A DNA stretch of 64,000 nucleotides from Rhizobium viscosum (lineage in GTDB: Bacteria; Pseudomonadota; Alphaproteobacteria; Rhizobiales; Rhizobiaceae), in contig NZ_JADBEC010000001.1 in assembly GCF_014873945.1 (NCBI RefSeq), positions 1,612,001 through 1,676,000 of the forward strand, written 5' to 3'. The position numbers were made by a program, and so were the translations under genes. The notes beneath the pieces were generated by a model. It saw only the letters and a list, made by a program, of their open reading frames with translations, had not been told where the DNA came from and did no database searches. The number at the start of each line of letters is the position of its first letter. The first letter of the stretch is position 1. This document shows positions 25,733-33,526 of this stretch, in pieces.

Positions 25733-26557
25733 ATGCATTTTATTAAAGCAAGGACGCAGAGTGATAATGAGACGGCGCTGGTTACGGTGTTCTGTGCGGT
25801 ATGGCACCGTCAGAACAACAAGCTGGACCTGCTGAAGTCGCACTACATAAACCTGCGCCAACAAAGTGTCGGCGTGCGCATCATCTATATCTTCGACAAT
25901 GGTGATATGCCGCCCGAATGGCTGGACGCGGACTGTTACGTCTTCTCTCAGGCACTCTCTATCTACGAGGCTTGGTCGGCGGCAGTGGCATTGAGCAATT
26001 CACTGTTCGTGATGAACCTCAATATGGATGACCGCCTGGCCACAAATGCGGTCGAGCTCCTGGTCGGAGCAGCTTGCGCTTCTTCCGCCGGAATGGTTGG
26101 AGGCGAGTGGCTGGTCTGCTTTGATAATTCCCATCTCGATGAGCCTTTCAAAGCGCCGATACTGACGGCGTCCGAATTTGCGCCGGACTGGCCTCCGAAG
26201 CCGCGTGAACGCCTGAGGCTTGGATCGGGTACCGGTGAGCGCGGTACTTTCGGTCCGGCAACACTCTGGAGCCCGAAAATGGTCGGGAAATACTATCCGA
26301 GCTACTTCGGCGACGGATCCCTTATCAGATCGGTCGGCGATGCACTGTTCTGGCATGTGTTCCAGCAAAAGAACCTGAAAACCGTTCGCCTGCCGCTCTT
26401 GATCGGGAAATATTTCTCTTCGCCGTCCGATCAGGCGGAGTTTCGGGCCAACCAGGACAATGAGCTGTATCAGCGCTACGGTCTCTCCAACGTGTCCTTT
26501 GCCGACCGTATCCTTGGTGGCGAAGTGCCGCAATTGGCATTTCAGCCCGCTGGCTGA
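25733..26557 (+). CDS. Putative GT-A-fold glycosyltransferase
   Basis: The 274-residue protein has a GT-A-like pattern: TVFCAVWHRQNNKLDLLKSHY at the start, RIIYIFDNGD for the second strand, and MNLNMDDRLATNA with Asp-Asp as a DXD-like motif. The family is not clear to me. The start at 25733 follows AAGGAATTGC; the frame is open upstream to about 25598. It is divergent from the SDR/colD operon, with 282 bases between them that likely hold both promoters. Codon use looks less GC-biased than the housekeeping genes, by eye. Confidence 0.68.
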   Translation: MHFIKARTQSDNETALVTVFCAVWHRQNNKLDLLKSHYINLRQQSVGVRIIYIFDNGDMPPEWLDADCYVFSQALSIYEAWSAAVALSNSLFVMNLNMDDRLATNAVELLVGAACASSAGMVGGEWLVCFDNSHLDEPFKAPILTASEFAPDWPPKPRERLRLGSGTGERGTFGPATLWSPKMVGKYYPSYFGDGSLIRSVGDALFWHVFQQKNLKTVRLPLLIGKYFSSPSDQAEFRANQDNELYQRYGLSNVSFADRILGGEVPQLAFQPAG

Positions 26558-26664
26558 AGATTGATGCGGCCAAAAGATTGTTTGCAGTCGCCGTCAATTC
26601 ATTGAACGGTGATCAAGCTATCTCTCCTTACAGGCAATAACCTCGCGGGGACTTGCTGCGGTTT

Positions 26665-26991
26665 TCACCGCACCGGCTGATAATGGCCGCGCAGCGGCAC
26701 CCGGCTGTCCATAGACACGACGCCGTCGCGCTCGCAGACATACATCAAAGTCGGCATGCCGCCGGAGCGGAAAATCTGGTCGTAGCGGCGGCGGATTTGT
26801 ACCGTCTCGGTGTGGCAGTCGTACGATTCTTCCACCTTCTTGTCCGGCTGCGCTTTCACGCCCGGAAGATCCTTGTAGGGATAGAGCGGCTGCACGGCCT
26901 GCTTGCCGGAATTCTGCCAGTCTATGGCAAAGGCGGGCGCAGCCGAAGCGCCGGCAACAAGCGACAGCAGGAGAACCGCAGCGAACCGCAT
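26665..26991 (-). CDS. Exported hypothetical protein with two cysteines
   Basis: The 108-residue product has a signal peptide (MRFAAVLLLSLVAGASAAPAF) and a mature part containing DCHTETVQIRRRYDQIF and MYVCERDGVVSMD, so a disulfide in the periplasm is likely. No family is recognised. The frame is open to 27165 and would overlap the Wzz-like gene, but the signal sequence and the GAGGTTGTG before the ATG favour 26991. It lies 70 bases past the stop of the Wzz-like gene on the same strand and may be co-transcribed. Confidence 0.7.
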   Translation of the reverse strand: MRFAAVLLLSLVAGASAAPAFAIDWQNSGKQAVQPLYPYKDLPGVKAQPDKKVEESYDCHTETVQIRRRYDQIFRSGGMPTLMYVCERDGVVSMDSRVPLRGHYQPVR

Positions 26992-27061
26992 CACAACCTC
27001 TTTCACGGGCGTCTTTCGTTCGGTGCCCATGTCCAGGATGTAGGAAGATCGGAAGTCGCCA

Positions 27062-28684
27062 TCAAGCGGAAGCGCGGGCGGGCTTGCGGAAATAACTTCT
27101 GATGATCGGATGAGAAAAGAGGCCGGCGAGGATTGCAAAACCGGCACCGACGGCAAAACCGGCAAGAAGGCCGCCGATCATGCCTGCGACCATGATGACT
27201 TTCTTGCTCGGCCCATCTGCCTTGACGGGAACTTCGGCGGGCGAGACGACGCGGATATTGCTTTGGCTCAGGTTCTGCTCTTCGCTGGTCTCGCCGGAAC
27301 GCTTCAGAACTGATTCGTAAAGTTCGCGGGCGGCCGTCGCCTTGCGCTGCAGCTCGTTCAGTTGCACTTGTTTGTCCGAGGTCGTTGCCTGCAGGGCTTT
27401 CTGCACTGCCAGCTCCTTGGCGATATCGTCTTCGGCCTTCTTGGCCTGCTCATATTCGGCTCTTGCCGAGGTCGCGACCCTCTGGAGTTCGCCTTTGATC
27501 TCCACCCCGATGCTGTCAAGCGAGGAACGGGCTGCCTGAAGGCGCGGATGACGCGAACCCATCTGGCTCTGCAGGCTGCCGACGATTGCGGCCTGGGCGG
27601 CATATTGCTGCCGCAGGCTGACGAGCGGTGATGTGCCTGTGGCGCCATCCGTCTGGCTGCCGGCAACGACATCTTCGACCCGCAGATTTGCGGCGGCGTC
27701 GGCGCGGGCCTTGGCCTGAATGGTCTTTTCCTGGGCGGTGACGAGCAGCGTATTCAGGGACGAAAGGCGCTGATCGGAGATCAGATTGCCCTCGGTCGCC
27801 GCCATGTCGTTGTCGGCGCGGAAGGTTTCGACCGCCTGCTCCGCTTCCTGCACCTTGCCGCGCAGATCGTCGAGACGGCCGTCGAGTGCCGACGAGGTGG
27901 TCTCGTAAAGGCCTGATGATGCGCTGCTTTCCTCCTGCATGAAGGAGGTGACGACCTGGTTTGCGAGCTTCGCGGATTTTTCCGGATCACGCGTCGTCGC
28001 GGCAAGCGAGACCACGTAGGTGTTATTCTCGCGTGTGATCAGCAGAGCCTTCTGAAGGGTGCCGATGATGGCGGCGCCATCCGTCCTGCCGCCGGTGAAT
28101 TCCGGATCCTGGTCGAGCTTCATGGCGTCGGCAACGCGACGCAATACGTTGCCCGAGGTCAGCAGCTGAACCTGGCTGTCGATCAGCGTCGAAATCATTT
28201 CCGGCGACGGGGCCGCATTCTGCGAGCCGCTGTCGGCAAGGCCGATCTGGCGCGGATCGAAATAGAGGGCGGCAACGGCGGTGAATTTCTGCGGAATACG
28301 GGGCGCGATCACCGCGCCGGCGGCAGCACCGACAAGGCAAAGACCGGCAATGATCAGGCGCCTACTCCAGACGGCGGCAACGGCAGATCTGATATCCAGC
28401 AATGGCCCGGCGACATCTGGCGCCTGCTCGACCACAGGCTCTGGTGCTGGCGAGGGTTCGGGGACGGCAGGAATATCGCGGCGCGGCGGCGGCGCGGCGC
28501 GGCTTTCCGATACTGTCGGGCGAACCGGAGGAGGACCGGGCTCGGGAGCCGGTGGAGGCGGAACGAAATCGGTCGGCCGGATGATCGGGCTGCGCGCACG
28601 GGTGCCTTCAGGCGCAGGCTGAGACGACTCATAACTGCGCCAGGCAGGCAGGCGGCTCACCCTGTTCCCGTCATACTGATTCAT
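27062..28684 (-). CDS. Wzz/PCP-family polysaccharide chain-length or export protein
   Basis: The 540-residue inner-membrane protein has a proline-rich cytoplasmic N-terminus (about 20-95), a first membrane segment (LIIAGLCLVGAAAGAVIAP, near 110-130), a long coiled-coil periplasmic part (about 270-440) and a second membrane segment (VIMVAGMIGGLLAGFAVGAG). There is no Walker kinase domain, so it is a PCP of the Wzz/GumC-like type rather than a PCP-2a fusion. It should set chain length or couple to export. It is divergent from the GH5/Wzy/acyltransferase operon and just beyond the sugar-nucleotide block. Confidence 0.85.
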   Translation of the reverse strand: MNQYDGNRVSRLPAWRSYESSQPAPEGTRARSPIIRPTDFVPPPPAPEPGPPPVRPTVSESRAAPPPRRDIPAVPEPSPAPEPVVEQAPDVAGPLLDIRSAVAAVWSRRLIIAGLCLVGAAAGAVIAPRIPQKFTAVAALYFDPRQIGLADSGSQNAAPSPEMISTLIDSQVQLLTSGNVLRRVADAMKLDQDPEFTGGRTDGAAIIGTLQKALLITRENNTYVVSLAATTRDPEKSAKLANQVVTSFMQEESSASSGLYETTSSALDGRLDDLRGKVQEAEQAVETFRADNDMAATEGNLISDQRLSSLNTLLVTAQEKTIQAKARADAAANLRVEDVVAGSQTDGATGTSPLVSLRQQYAAQAAIVGSLQSQMGSRHPRLQAARSSLDSIGVEIKGELQRVATSARAEYEQAKKAEDDIAKELAVQKALQATTSDKQVQLNELQRKATAARELYESVLKRSGETSEEQNLSQSNIRVVSPAEVPVKADGPSKKVIMVAGMIGGLLAGFAVGAGFAILAGLFSHPIIRSYFRKPARASA

Positions 28685-28813
28685 AACACCGCATCCGCCC
28701 GGCAAGAAAGGACGGCCGAGACAGAGCGACTTTAGAAATTCTTAGCTAACGGACCGTTAAGATGCCGGCATCGAAGCCGACGTGGCGACCTGCCGCGACC
28801 CGCGAGGATAGCC

Positions 28814-29869
28814 ATGAAACGGAAAAGACTGCTGCACAGGCTGCTGGTTGCCGCCGTCACGGCCATTTCGTCCACTGCCCATGCCGCTGACGCACCACTT
28901 TGCTATTATGGCGTCAATCTCTCCGGCGCCGAATATGGCGAGCGCGGTGGCATCTACGGCACGAATTATACCTACCCGACCGAAGAAACGATCAGCTATT
29001 TCGCGAAGAAGGGCATGACGATCATCCGCCTGCCCTTCCGCTGGGAGCGGCTGCAGCCGACGCTTGGCGCGCGGCTCGATGATGATGAACTGCAGCGCTT
29101 GAAGGACACGGTTGCGCTGGTTCGCAAGCACAAGATAAACGTGCTGCTCGATCCGCACAATTTCGGCTATTACGACAAGGGCCAGGTCGGCAAGCCGCCA
29201 GCAACGAATGCGGCCTTTGCCGATTTCTGGGCGCGGCTTTCCGTCGAATTTGCCAATCAGGACGGCGTGCTTTTCGGGCTGATGAACGAGCCGCACGACA
29301 TTCCCGCGACCGACTGGCTGAAAGCTGCCAACGCCGCGATCCGCGGCATTCGAGCGGTCGGCGCGCGCAATCTCATCCTTGTTCCCGGCACTGCCTGGAG
29401 CGGAGCGGCAAGCTGGGAAACCGATGTGATCGGCGGCGCGAACGGAACCGTCATGCTCGGCATGCGTGATCCGCTCGATTTCTACGCCTATGAATTCCAT
29501 CAGTATCTCGACGCGGATTCCTCCGGCACGCACGAGACCTGCGAGGGCGCAAAGGCCGCGACCGATGCCATCACCAACGTAACCGCGTGGCTGAAGACGA
29601 ACGGCAAACGCGGCTTCCTCGGTGAATTCGGCGCATCCGCAAATCCGGATTGCCTCGATGGCCTGAAGACCATGCTCACCACCATGTCCGACAATAGCGA
29701 CGTCTGGCTCGGCTTCTCCTATTGGGCAGCAGGGGAATGGTGGCCGGCGACCGAACCCTTCAACGTGCAGCCGCGTGATACACCCGAGCGCCCGCAATTG
29801 CGCCTGCTTGAGCAGATGGTGGCCAGACATGCGCCCGTCTGCGCAGCGGTAAAGCCTGCGGGGAAGTGA
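28814..29869 (+). CDS. GH5-family endoglycanase, exported
   Basis: The 351-residue protein has a signal peptide (1-25) and a GH5 barrel. The acid/base is Glu159 in LMNEPHD, the nucleophile is Glu271 in GEFGAS, with RLPFRWERLQP and YEFHQYLD also typical. GH5 enzymes cleave beta-1,4-glucans or mannans. Its place first in an operon with a polymerase-like and an acyltransferase gene suggests trimming or quality control of the exported polysaccharide in the periplasm, as glycanases do in cellulose and exopolysaccharide loci. Two bases separate it from the next gene. Confidence 0.9.
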   Translation: MKRKRLLHRLLVAAVTAISSTAHAADAPLCYYGVNLSGAEYGERGGIYGTNYTYPTEETISYFAKKGMTIIRLPFRWERLQPTLGARLDDDELQRLKDTVALVRKHKINVLLDPHNFGYYDKGQVGKPPATNAAFADFWARLSVEFANQDGVLFGLMNEPHDIPATDWLKAANAAIRGIRAVGARNLILVPGTAWSGAASWETDVIGGANGTVMLGMRDPLDFYAYEFHQYLDADSSGTHETCEGAKAATDAITNVTAWLKTNGKRGFLGEFGASANPDCLDGLKTMLTTMSDNSDVWLGFSYWAAGEWWPATEPFNVQPRDTPERPQLRLLEQMVARHAPVCAAVKPAGK

Positions 29870-29870
29870 C

Positions 29871-31142
29871 ATGGCAGCAATCGGAGAAACGAGCACGAGA
29901 TTCGAAACTGTCACAGATGCGGCCGGCCCGGCTTCGCGTCTCGATTACCCTGTTTTGATCCTCGGGCTGCTCTCGGTTCTCTACAATGGCATCCTGGCCT
30001 TCATAAACCACAACGTCATGCCGCTTTCGATGACGCATGTTGCGGCCAGCGAAGGCCTGATCATGGCGAGCGCAATCATCTATATCCTGCATAAAGGGAT
30101 CTACGAGGAGGACCTTCCGGCCCTCCTGTTCATGCTCTTCACGCTGATCGTGACAGTCTATGTCAGCGTGCTCAACCGCATGGCCTTTATCGATCATTTC
30201 CGCAACGTGCTGATCATCTTCTGCTTCACGGGGCTTGGAGGCTGGTGCAACGAGCGGACGCTGAAGCTGATCTTCCGTGTGGCCTGTTTCATGGTGCTGC
30301 TTTTCCTGATCTTCGAGATCATCAGCGTGCCCTTCTATGTCAGTATCGTGCATCCCTCGGACTATTTCGCCAATACGCGCGGGCTGAAGCCGCTCAGCTT
30401 CAACACAACCGGTCTTTTCCAGAATGCACTCGGCTTTCCCGGCCGATTCTCATTCGGCATCATCGATCACCGCTCGTCCTCGATCTTCCTGGAGCAGGTA
30501 TCGCTCGCCAATTTCTGCGGCGTGATCGCGGTCTATCTGATTTCGATGTGGGATCGGCTGACGCGGACCGACCGGACGCTGGCGATCGCAACCGCGCTGC
30601 TGATCCTCACGACCAACGATACCCGCACGATGCTGATCTTCTGCATCTGCTGTATCGGCGGCTATTTCGTCTTTCCGAAAATTCCCAAGGCCTTCAATCT
30701 GGCGCTGATGCCGCTCATCGTCTGCGCCGGCTTCCTCGTCTACACGAAAGACCCCAATGCGATCGGCGACAATTTCACCGGGCGCATCAACCTGACGATG
30801 AAGAAACTGATGGATCTCGATCCGCTGGCGATCCTCGGGCTTTCGGTCGACAAAGTCGCCGAATTCGCCGATAGCGGCTATGTCTATCTCGTCTATGGAG
30901 CGACGATCTTCGGCGTCATCGCCTTCTGGCTGTTCGTCTGCCTGTTTCCCGCGGGCACGAGCCCGGCACAAAGGCGCTGCGCCCATTCACTTTCTCTTTT
31001 CATTTTTCTGAATATGATGATCGGGGGAACGGCAATCTTCTCGATGAAGATCGCCGGCCTCCTCTGGCTTGTCATCGGGTTCATGCGTTTCCGCGACACG
31101 CCACGCATCCGGCAGGGTCGTCCGGCAAATGTACTGAGTTGA
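29871..31142 (+). CDS. Multi-span membrane protein, Wzy / O-antigen ligase-like
   Basis: The 423-residue protein has about ten to twelve hydrophobic segments and a long periplasmic loop containing HRSSSIFLEQVSLANFCG. The pattern resembles Wzy polymerases, ExoQ or WaaL O-antigen ligases, but sequence signals for this family are weak. It probably polymerises or ligates a repeat-unit glycan. It is the middle gene of GH5-this-acyltransferase, only two bases after the GH5 stop. Confidence 0.72.
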   Translation: MAAIGETSTRFETVTDAAGPASRLDYPVLILGLLSVLYNGILAFINHNVMPLSMTHVAASEGLIMASAIIYILHKGIYEEDLPALLFMLFTLIVTVYVSVLNRMAFIDHFRNVLIIFCFTGLGGWCNERTLKLIFRVACFMVLLFLIFEIISVPFYVSIVHPSDYFANTRGLKPLSFNTTGLFQNALGFPGRFSFGIIDHRSSSIFLEQVSLANFCGVIAVYLISMWDRLTRTDRTLAIATALLILTTNDTRTMLIFCICCIGGYFVFPKIPKAFNLALMPLIVCAGFLVYTKDPNAIGDNFTGRINLTMKKLMDLDPLAILGLSVDKVAEFADSGYVYLVYGATIFGVIAFWLFVCLFPAGTSPAQRRCAHSLSLFIFLNMMIGGTAIFSMKIAGLLWLVIGFMRFRDTPRIRQGRPANVLS

Positions 31143-31197
31143 CGAAGCGGCCTGCCCGAAGGGCGATCCGCGAGAGCCTGTGGGAGCAAGACACCGG

Positions 31198-32214
31198 ATG
31201 CTTGTCCAGCTGCAATATCTGCGTGCCATCGCGGCGCTGATGGTCGTTTACTTCCATGCCATCCTGCAGCTTGCCAAGGTCAATCCCGCCATCGACGCGA
31301 CCTCGTTCATCTATGGCGAAACGGGTGTCGATATCTTCTTCGTGCTCAGCGGGTTCGTGATGTGGCTGACCACGAGCGGGCGCGCCATGACGCCGGTCGA
31401 TTTCGCACGCAAGCGCATCAAAAGGATCGTGCCGCTCTACTGGCTGGCGACGCTGTTTTCGGCGGCTGTGGCGCTCATCGCGCCATCGCTCCTCAAGTCG
31501 ACAGCCTTCGATCTGCCGCATCTGATGGCCTCGCTGCTCTTCATACCGTGGATCAACCCGGTCGACCCGACGATGATCGCGCCTGTCATCGTGCCCGGCT
31601 GGACGCTGAATTACGAAATGTTCTTCTATTTCGTCTTCGCACTGCTGTTGCCGATCCGCGAGGACTATCGGCTGCCCGCTCTCTGCGGTGCCTTTGCAGC
31701 CATCCTGATCGTCTGCCACCTGCTGCCGGAAACGACAGCCACCAAATTCTACGGCGAGCCCATCATTCTCGAATTTCTGGCCGGCGCGGTGCTCGGTTGG
31801 CTCTATCTCCAGAAGCTTCTGCTGCCGCAGCGCTGGGCCTGGGTTCTCCTGGCCGTCGGCTTCGCCTTCCTCTTTATCAACGAGGATCTGATGCGACCGG
31901 ACGACCGTTATTATAGTTGGGGCATACCGGCGATCTTCATCGTCTACAGCGCCATATCCATCGACTTCTCGAAACTGCCCTTTGTCGGGTGGCTCAACTA
32001 TCTCGGCGACGCCTCCTACGAAATCTACATCACGCATGCCTTCACGCTGGCGTTCCTCCGGATCATCGCCAATCATTTCCCGATCGGCGCGCTTCAGCAG
32101 CCTGTTATCTTCGTGATCCTCTGCCTCGTGCTCTCTTCCATCGTGGGGGCGATCATTCACGAAATCATCACCCCACGCAGAAAAGTCCGGATCGCCAACC
32201 GGCCAGCCACCTGA
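31198..32214 (+). CDS. Acyltransferase 3 family (ExoZ-like O-acetyltransferase)
   Basis: The 338-residue membrane protein has about ten hydrophobic segments. The conserved acyltransferase-3 N-terminus reads QLQYLRAIAALMVVYFHA with His20, followed by FFVLSGFVM and RKRIKRIVPLYW. Such proteins O-acetylate glycans, as ExoZ does on succinoglycan. The start at 31198 is chosen with GGGAG upstream; a GTG at 31180 is an alternative. It is the third gene of the GH5/Wzy operon and likely decorates the same polymer. Confidence 0.92.
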   Translation: MLVQLQYLRAIAALMVVYFHAILQLAKVNPAIDATSFIYGETGVDIFFVLSGFVMWLTTSGRAMTPVDFARKRIKRIVPLYWLATLFSAAVALIAPSLLKSTAFDLPHLMASLLFIPWINPVDPTMIAPVIVPGWTLNYEMFFYFVFALLLPIREDYRLPALCGAFAAILIVCHLLPETTATKFYGEPIILEFLAGAVLGWLYLQKLLLPQRWAWVLLAVGFAFLFINEDLMRPDDRYYSWGIPAIFIVYSAISIDFSKLPFVGWLNYLGDASYEIYITHAFTLAFLRIIANHFPIGALQQPVIFVILCLVLSSIVGAIIHEIITPRRKVRIANRPAT

Positions 32215-32428
32215 CGTCAAAACATCAGAAGGCGAGGACGGGATTTCGAACGGCGCAGGCAGAACGGAATCCCGCGCGGCCTGTCATAAGCTTGCGGCCA
32301 TGAAAGCAAATGCCGCAGGCATGAAAGTTCGGCTTGCAATTTATTGCAGAAATGAAAGCGTGCCGGCCTGTTCGCCGCCGCGGCTTTGATCTAAGCACGG
32401 CCCGGCGGCTGGAGAGAGGGAAGAGGAC

Positions 32429-33313
32429 ATGACGGACTATGTATTGACGGTAACCTGCAAGTCGACGCGCGGCGTCGTGGCGGCGATTTCGACCTATCTC
32501 GCCGAAAAGGGTTGCAACATCATCGACAGTTCGCAGTTCGACGACCTCGATACCGGCAAATTCTTCATGCGCGTCAGCTTCATCTCCGAAGAGGGCGTCA
32601 CCCTTGCGGAGATCAAGGAAGGCTTCAAGCCGATCTACGAGAAGTTCGGCATGGATGCGGAAGTGCATGACGGGAGCGAGCGCCTGAAGGTGCTCCTGAT
32701 GGTCTCCCGTTTCGGCCACTGTCTCAACGACCTGCTCTACCGCTGGAAGATCGGCGCTTTGCCGATCGACATCGTCGGCGTCGTCTCCAACCATTTCGAT
32801 TACCAGAAGGTCGTCGTCAACCACGACATCCCCTTCCACCACATCAAGGTGACGAAGGAAAACAAGCCGCAGGCCGAAGCACAGCTGCTGGATCTCGTCG
32901 AGCAGACCGGCACGGAGCTCGTCGTTCTCGCCCGCTACATGCAGGTCCTGTCGGATGCCATGTGCCGGAAAATGTCTGGCCGCATCATCAATATCCACCA
33001 TTCCTTCCTGCCAAGCTTCAAGGGCGCCAACCCCTACAAGCAGGCCTATGAGCGCGGCGTGAAGCTGATCGGCGCCACGGCGCATTACGTGACAGCCGAT
33101 CTCGACGAAGGCCCGATCATCGAGCAGGACACGGCCCGCATCACGCATGCGCAGTCGGCCGAAGATTATGTCTCGATCGGCCGCGATGTCGAAAGCCAGG
33201 TGCTGGCGCGCGCCATCCATGCGCATATTCATCGCCGCGTCTTCCTCAATGGCAACCGCACGATCGTCTTCCCCGCCAGCCCCGGAAGCTACGCCTCCGA
33301 ACGCATGGGTTGA
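32429..33313 (+). CDS. purU: Formyltetrahydrofolate deformylase
   Basis: The 294-residue enzyme hydrolyses 10-formyl-THF to formate and THF, balancing one-carbon pools and supplying formate. It has an N-terminal ACT domain (about 4-85, LTVTCKSTRGVVAAISTYL) and a C-terminal formyltransferase-like domain with the catalytic set in NIHHSFLPSFKGANPY and TADLDEGPI. A GAGAGAGGGAAGAGG ribosome region precedes the ATG. It is followed by a paired-palindrome element that probably ends transcription. Confidence 0.97.
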   Translation: MTDYVLTVTCKSTRGVVAAISTYLAEKGCNIIDSSQFDDLDTGKFFMRVSFISEEGVTLAEIKEGFKPIYEKFGMDAEVHDGSERLKVLLMVSRFGHCLNDLLYRWKIGALPIDIVGVVSNHFDYQKVVVNHDIPFHHIKVTKENKPQAEAQLLDLVEQTGTELVVLARYMQVLSDAMCRKMSGRIINIHHSFLPSFKGANPYKQAYERGVKLIGATAHYVTADLDEGPIIEQDTARITHAQSAEDYVSIGRDVESQVLARAIHAHIHRRVFLNGNRTIVFPASPGSYASERMG

Positions 33314-33344
33314 GACAAACAATCCGTTTTCGCCAAATCCGCGG

Positions 33345-33442
33345 CTAGAGCGCCGTGCGTCCATTCGGATGCACGGCGCTCTAGCTCTTTTAACCTACGC
33401 ATCAGGCTTTCCGAAAATCGATTACGATTTTCGGGCCGATGC
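33345..33442. repeat. RIME1-like paired-palindrome intergenic element
   Basis: Two palindromes lie in tandem. The first (33345-33384) has perfect 14-base arms CTAGAGCGCCGTGC / GCACGGCGCTCTAG. The second (33399-33442) has a core CCGAAAATCG-ATTA-CGATTTTCGG with outer arms GCATC / GATGC. This two-palindrome layout of about 100 bases is that of the Rhizobium-specific intergenic mosaic element RIME1. It sits right after purU and, followed by TTTT, may act as its terminator. Confidence 0.8.
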
Positions 33443-33526
33443 TGTCGTGCAATCTTCCGTTGCTTGTCGGCAAGTGCTTGATTATCTGTTTCAATAGGTA
33501 ATCGAATCATGCCGCGGAGGGGTGCC

